The notes below the pieces were generated by a model that searched no databases, was not told where the DNA came from, and saw nothing but the letters and a program-made list of their open reading frames with translations. DNA of 6,383 bases from JAFDVJ01 sp964487505 (GTDB taxonomy: Bacteria > Acidobacteriota > Blastocatellia > Pyrinomonadales > Pyrinomonadaceae). The DNA lies in contig CAZARD010000171.1 of NCBI GenBank assembly GCA_964487505.1, forward strand, positions 1 to 6,383, in the 5' to 3' direction. Both the position numbers and the translations under genes were made by a program. Shown in pieces: positions 4,524 to 6,383 of the stretch (the first letter of the stretch is position 1; every line of letters begins with the position of its first letter).

Positions 4524-5492
4524 TCAGTGCGTGTCGTAAGCCGCAACCGGGAAATCGCTTGCCAATCCCCATTGCGTCACGTTCAGCACATTGTCCGAAC
4601 TGCGCAGAACGTAGAAACTGCCGTTCGAATCGCGCCAAACCGCGAGGTCGGTTTTGCCGTCGCCGTCGTAATCGTTCTGGGCGTTCAGGTCCGAACCCGT
4701 GACGCCGTAGGTCTGCGCGATCAATCCGCCGTCCGAACTCCTCAGGATGTACCAGACGAGACCCGAGGTCGGCGTTGTGCCTTCGCGAACGACCGCGAAA
4801 TCGGTCTTGCCGTCGCCGTCATAATCGCCAGGCACGACAAGGTCGTTCGTCAGCCCGAATCCCTGGACCGTCAATCCGCCATTGCTGCTGCGCAGGACAT
4901 AGAAGGTCGATTGCGAAGCGGCAGTCGCACCCGGGCGCTGAACCGCAAGGTCAAACTTGCCGTCACCGTCATAATCGCCGCACGCCGTGTAATCCGTCGC
5001 AAGACCGAACTGTTGAGCGAAAAACGAGTTGTCGAGGCTGCGCCAGACATACCAGATCATCGCTCCGTTCGAGCGGCGGACGACGGCATAATCGTTTTTG
5101 CCGTCACCGTCGTAATCGCGACTGACCGGCTCGTCGCCGCTGATCCCGAACTGGAACGCCGTGAACGTGTTGTTCGAGCTGTTCAGGCGATACCAGACTC
5201 CGTCCGTGTCGCGCCAGACCGAGATGTCGCCCTTGAGGTCGCCGTCGAAATCGCCCGGAGCCATATAGTCCAAGTTCGCCAATCCAAAGGTTTGGAAGAT
5301 AAAGCCGCCGGCGCTCTTGTTCACGTACCAAACGTTCGTGCTCGGCCTGAAGACGGTGTAATCGGCTTTGTTGTCGCCGTCAAAATCGAGTGCGCGACGG
5401 AGTTTCACCTGGGCCGTCGCCGAAGCAACGAACAAAACGAGAACGGCAAAAAGAACGCCGAATTTGCCGAATTTGGTCAAAATACTTTTCAT
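4524..5492 (-). CDS. secreted FG-GAP/VCBS repeat protein, beta-propeller-like
   Basis: 322 residues. The signal peptide is clear: basic start MKSILTKFGK, hydrophobic core (13-23) and probable cleavage after ATA27, leaving Gln28. The mature part holds six repeats of about 45-55 residues, each with a calcium-binding-like DxDxDGxxD loop: FDGDNKADY (about 37), FDGDLKGDI (about 80), YDGDGKNDY (about 125), YDGDGKFDL (about 172), YDGDGKTDF (about 221) and YDGDGKTDL (about 273). Each is followed by AVxR and then an aromatic-rich strand (WYVxRSS). The ending FPVAAYDTH looks like a closing strand. The repeats fit an integrin-like beta-propeller blade array, probably extracellular. Ligand is unknown. 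There are no catalytic motifs, no sorting signal and no membrane anchor. The start has AAGGAAG 5 bases upstream. The gene is monocistronic, with its own promoter and terminator. Confidence 0.9.
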   Translation of the reverse strand: MKSILTKFGKFGVLFAVLVLFVASATAQVKLRRALDFDGDNKADYTVFRPSTNVWYVNKSAGGFIFQTFGLANLDYMAPGDFDGDLKGDISVWRDTDGVWYRLNSSNNTFTAFQFGISGDEPVSRDYDGDGKNDYAVVRRSNGAMIWYVWRSLDNSFFAQQFGLATDYTACGDYDGDGKFDLAVQRPGATAASQSTFYVLRSSNGGLTVQGFGLTNDLVVPGDYDGDGKTDFAVVREGTTPTSGLVWYILRSSDGGLIAQTYGVTGSDLNAQNDYDGDGKTDLAVWRDSNGSFYVLRSSDNVLNVTQWGLASDFPVAAYDTH

Positions 5493-5497
5493 CTTTT

Positions 5498-5504
5498 CTT
5501 CCTT
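5498..5504 (-). promoter_or_regulatory. Shine-Dalgarno site of the FG-GAP gene
   Basis: On the - strand AAGGAAG ends 5 bases before the ATG at 5490-5492, an ideal spacing. It confirms the start that gives the intact signal peptide. Confidence 0.7.
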
Positions 5505-5571
5505 TTCTTGATTGATTCCTTCAGAGGCTTAGACGAGTTGCGTTCGCCAATCTCCAAAACGAGAATGTCAA

Positions 5572-5601
5572 ATAATACTACTTAAGCCCCGCAATGTGCA
5601 A
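5572..5601 (-). promoter_or_regulatory. candidate sigma70-type promoter of the FG-GAP gene
   Basis: On the - strand TTGCAC (5596-5601) and TATTAT (5572-5577) are separated by 18 bases, matching the housekeeping consensus at 4 of 6 and 5 of 6 positions. Transcription would start near 5565, giving a leader of about 70 bases. A perfect TTGACA lies just downstream (around 5566-5571) but has no -10 at the proper distance, so I prefer the first pair. Confidence 0.45.
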
Positions 5602-5671
5602 CACAATTAATGCCGTTATGCGGAACCGGCAACGACGTTGATTCAAGCACTTAGACGCGCCGGCCGGCAAT

Positions 5672-5694
5672 AAAGTTGGAAAATACGCAACTTT
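5672..5694 (-). terminator. weak hairpin after the subtilase gene
   Basis: AAAGTTG (5672-5678) and CAACTTT (5688-5694) form a perfect 7-bp stem with a 9-base loop, starting 8 bases after the subtilase stop. It is AT-rich and in the - direction is followed only by ATT, so if it is a terminator it is a weak one. The adjoining GCCGGCCGGC-like palindrome near 5659-5668 may contribute. Confidence 0.3.
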
Positions 5695-5702
5695 TCGGAC
5701 GA

Positions 5703-6383
5703 CTAATTTCGCGTTTGGTTAACGTTCAGCGTTTGCCCGCCGATCGTGATGGTCGCCGACCTCGAATTTGTCATCGCGGTCGCGACGCGAAATGTTACGG
5801 ATCCCGACCCGCTCATGATCGGCGGACTCGAAACGAAAAGCCAGTTCGCGTTGCTTTTGACCGAATAGTCGCAATTCTGCGCCGCGCTGACGTTGATCGT
5901 GAAAACACCGCCTTTAAGCCTCACGTTCAGGTTGTTCTGTGAGAGGCCGAACGAACAAGTCGTCTGATTCTGAAGCGCGTTGGCGACGTTCAGTCTTCCG
6001 CCGCTTCTGACAAGGGTGGACCAAGCCGCGAGCGGATCGACGGAATTCATCAGCGTCGCCTTCAACGACGCGACCGAGAGTCCCGGATTGTAGGCCGCCA
6101 GCAAAGCGGCCGCGCCGGCGACGTGCGGTGTCGCCATCGAAGTGCCGCTCTTCGAGCCGTAACTCGAATCGGTCGAAAAAGTCGTGCTGTTGATGCTTGA
6201 ACCGGGAGCCGCGAGATCGACGCTGGTCGTTCCGAAATTCGAAAAACTCGACATCGCATCGGTCGAGGTCGATGAAGCGACCGTCAGGATCGTCGGCAGA
6301 TTGTAGCTACCCGGATAGTGCGGCGCTCCGGTGTCGATGTTGCGCGCACTGTTTCCGGCCGCGAAGACGTTCAGCACGCCGGC
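5703..6383 (-). CDS. secreted subtilisin-like serine protease (S8) with BACON-like domain, 5' partial
   Basis: The frame is open to the right edge, so the N-terminus is missing; 226 C-terminal residues are present. The subtilase core is plain. VFAAGN (6-11) carries the oxyanion-hole Asn (Asn11 of this fragment), YPGSYNLPTILTVAS (23-37) and FSNFG..VDLAAPG (48-61) are typical, and SGTSMATPHVAG (79-90) carries the catalytic Ser82. The catalytic Asp and His must lie outside the window. After the core (ends about 137) comes an all-beta domain (143-224) with C143 and C171, ANWLFVSS (179-186), SGSVTFRVA (193-201) and SRSATITIGGQTLNVNQ (207-223). This matches the BACON-like pattern often appended to secreted enzymes, thought to bind carbohydrate or mediate adhesion. 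The GTG at 6375-6377 is not a real start, since it falls inside the conserved core. Expected location: extracellular or cell surface. Confidence 0.93.
   Translation of the reverse strand, partial: AGVLNVFAAGNSARNIDTGAPHYPGSYNLPTILTVASSTSTDAMSSFSNFGTTSVDLAAPGSSINSTTFSTDSSYGSKSGTSMATPHVAGAAALLAAYNPGLSVASLKATLMNSVDPLAAWSTLVRSGGRLNVANALQNQTTCSFGLSQNNLNVRLKGGVFTINVSAAQNCDYSVKSNANWLFVSSPPIMSGSGSVTFRVATAMTNSRSATITIGGQTLNVNQTRN

Noticed and set aside
4435..4638. N-terminal extension of the kinase frame by 68 codons
   Set aside because: It crosses the intrinsic terminator and the end of the FG-GAP gene, and the extra residues are not PfkB-like. The family's first strand (RIVVVGD) begins 15 residues after the chosen ATG.
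4650..5390. Regular repeats about 130-155 bases apart that could suggest a CRISPR or tandem array
   Set aside because: They are the coding sequence for the calcium-loop motif of successive protein blades; spacing varies and the frame is kept throughout.
5566..5571. Perfect TTGACA hexamer upstream of the FG-GAP gene
   Set aside because: At 16-18 bases downstream on the - strand the sequence is GC-rich (around GGCGAA), with no -10 element, so it is unlikely to be the functional -35.
4476..5585. A 369-codon open frame on the + strand opposite the FG-GAP gene
   Set aside because: It is antisense to a gene with signal peptide, ribosome site and clear repeats. Its protein is a run of Arg/Val/Ile-rich repeats that mirrors the reversed loop codons, and it matches no family.

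Overview
The window looks like chromosomal DNA from a diderm bacterium of moderately high GC content, most plausibly Acidobacteriota, class Blastocatellia (Pyrinomonas/Chloracidobacterium relatives). This rests on gene flavour: a secreted FG-GAP/VCBS repeat protein with the 'YDGDGKTDxAVWR' style of blade, a subtilase with a C-terminal BACON-like domain, and a conserved hypothetical of a type I associate with that group. No rRNA or other phylogenetic marker is present, so the placement is an inference.

Left part, + strand (1-1222). The 3' end of a HAS-barrel-like protein gene runs in from outside the window. A possible 34-codon ORF (572-676) overlaps its stop codon in an ATGA arrangement, and three bases later an exported PH-fold-like protein of unknown function begins (680-1222).

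Middle (1223-1641). About 420 bases lie between convergent genes with no convincing gene. They are not featureless: they hold a small hairpin, an interrupted dyad of the 'CACGGATT...CGAATTC' kind, a nested stem-loop candidate (1486-1568), a short GC hairpin, and a degenerate 7-bp tandem repeat that abuts the rsmE stop codon.

Centre, - strand (4434 down to 1642). Four tightly packed genes form one probable operon: a RfaE1/HldE-kinase-like PfkB sugar kinase, a RfaE2 heptose-1-phosphate adenylyltransferase (4-base overlap), an unrecognised 189-aa protein (3-base gap) and RsmE, the 16S rRNA m3U1498 methyltransferase (8-base overlap). The first two would supply successive steps of ADP-heptose synthesis for lipopolysaccharide or another glycan. 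The other two have no obvious connection to that pathway.

Right part, - strand (6383 down to 4524). The 3' portion of a secreted subtilisin-like protease (catalytic Ser and oxyanion Asn present, C-terminal BACON-like domain) is followed by a separate gene for a secreted FG-GAP repeat protein. The latter has its own plausible promoter and Shine-Dalgarno sequence and ends in a strong intrinsic terminator that insulates it from the heptose operon. Both are extracellular or surface proteins.

I see no clearly new multi-gene system. The items most worth a second look are the unknown operon member, the small coupled ORF, and the repeat- and structure-rich convergent intergenic region.
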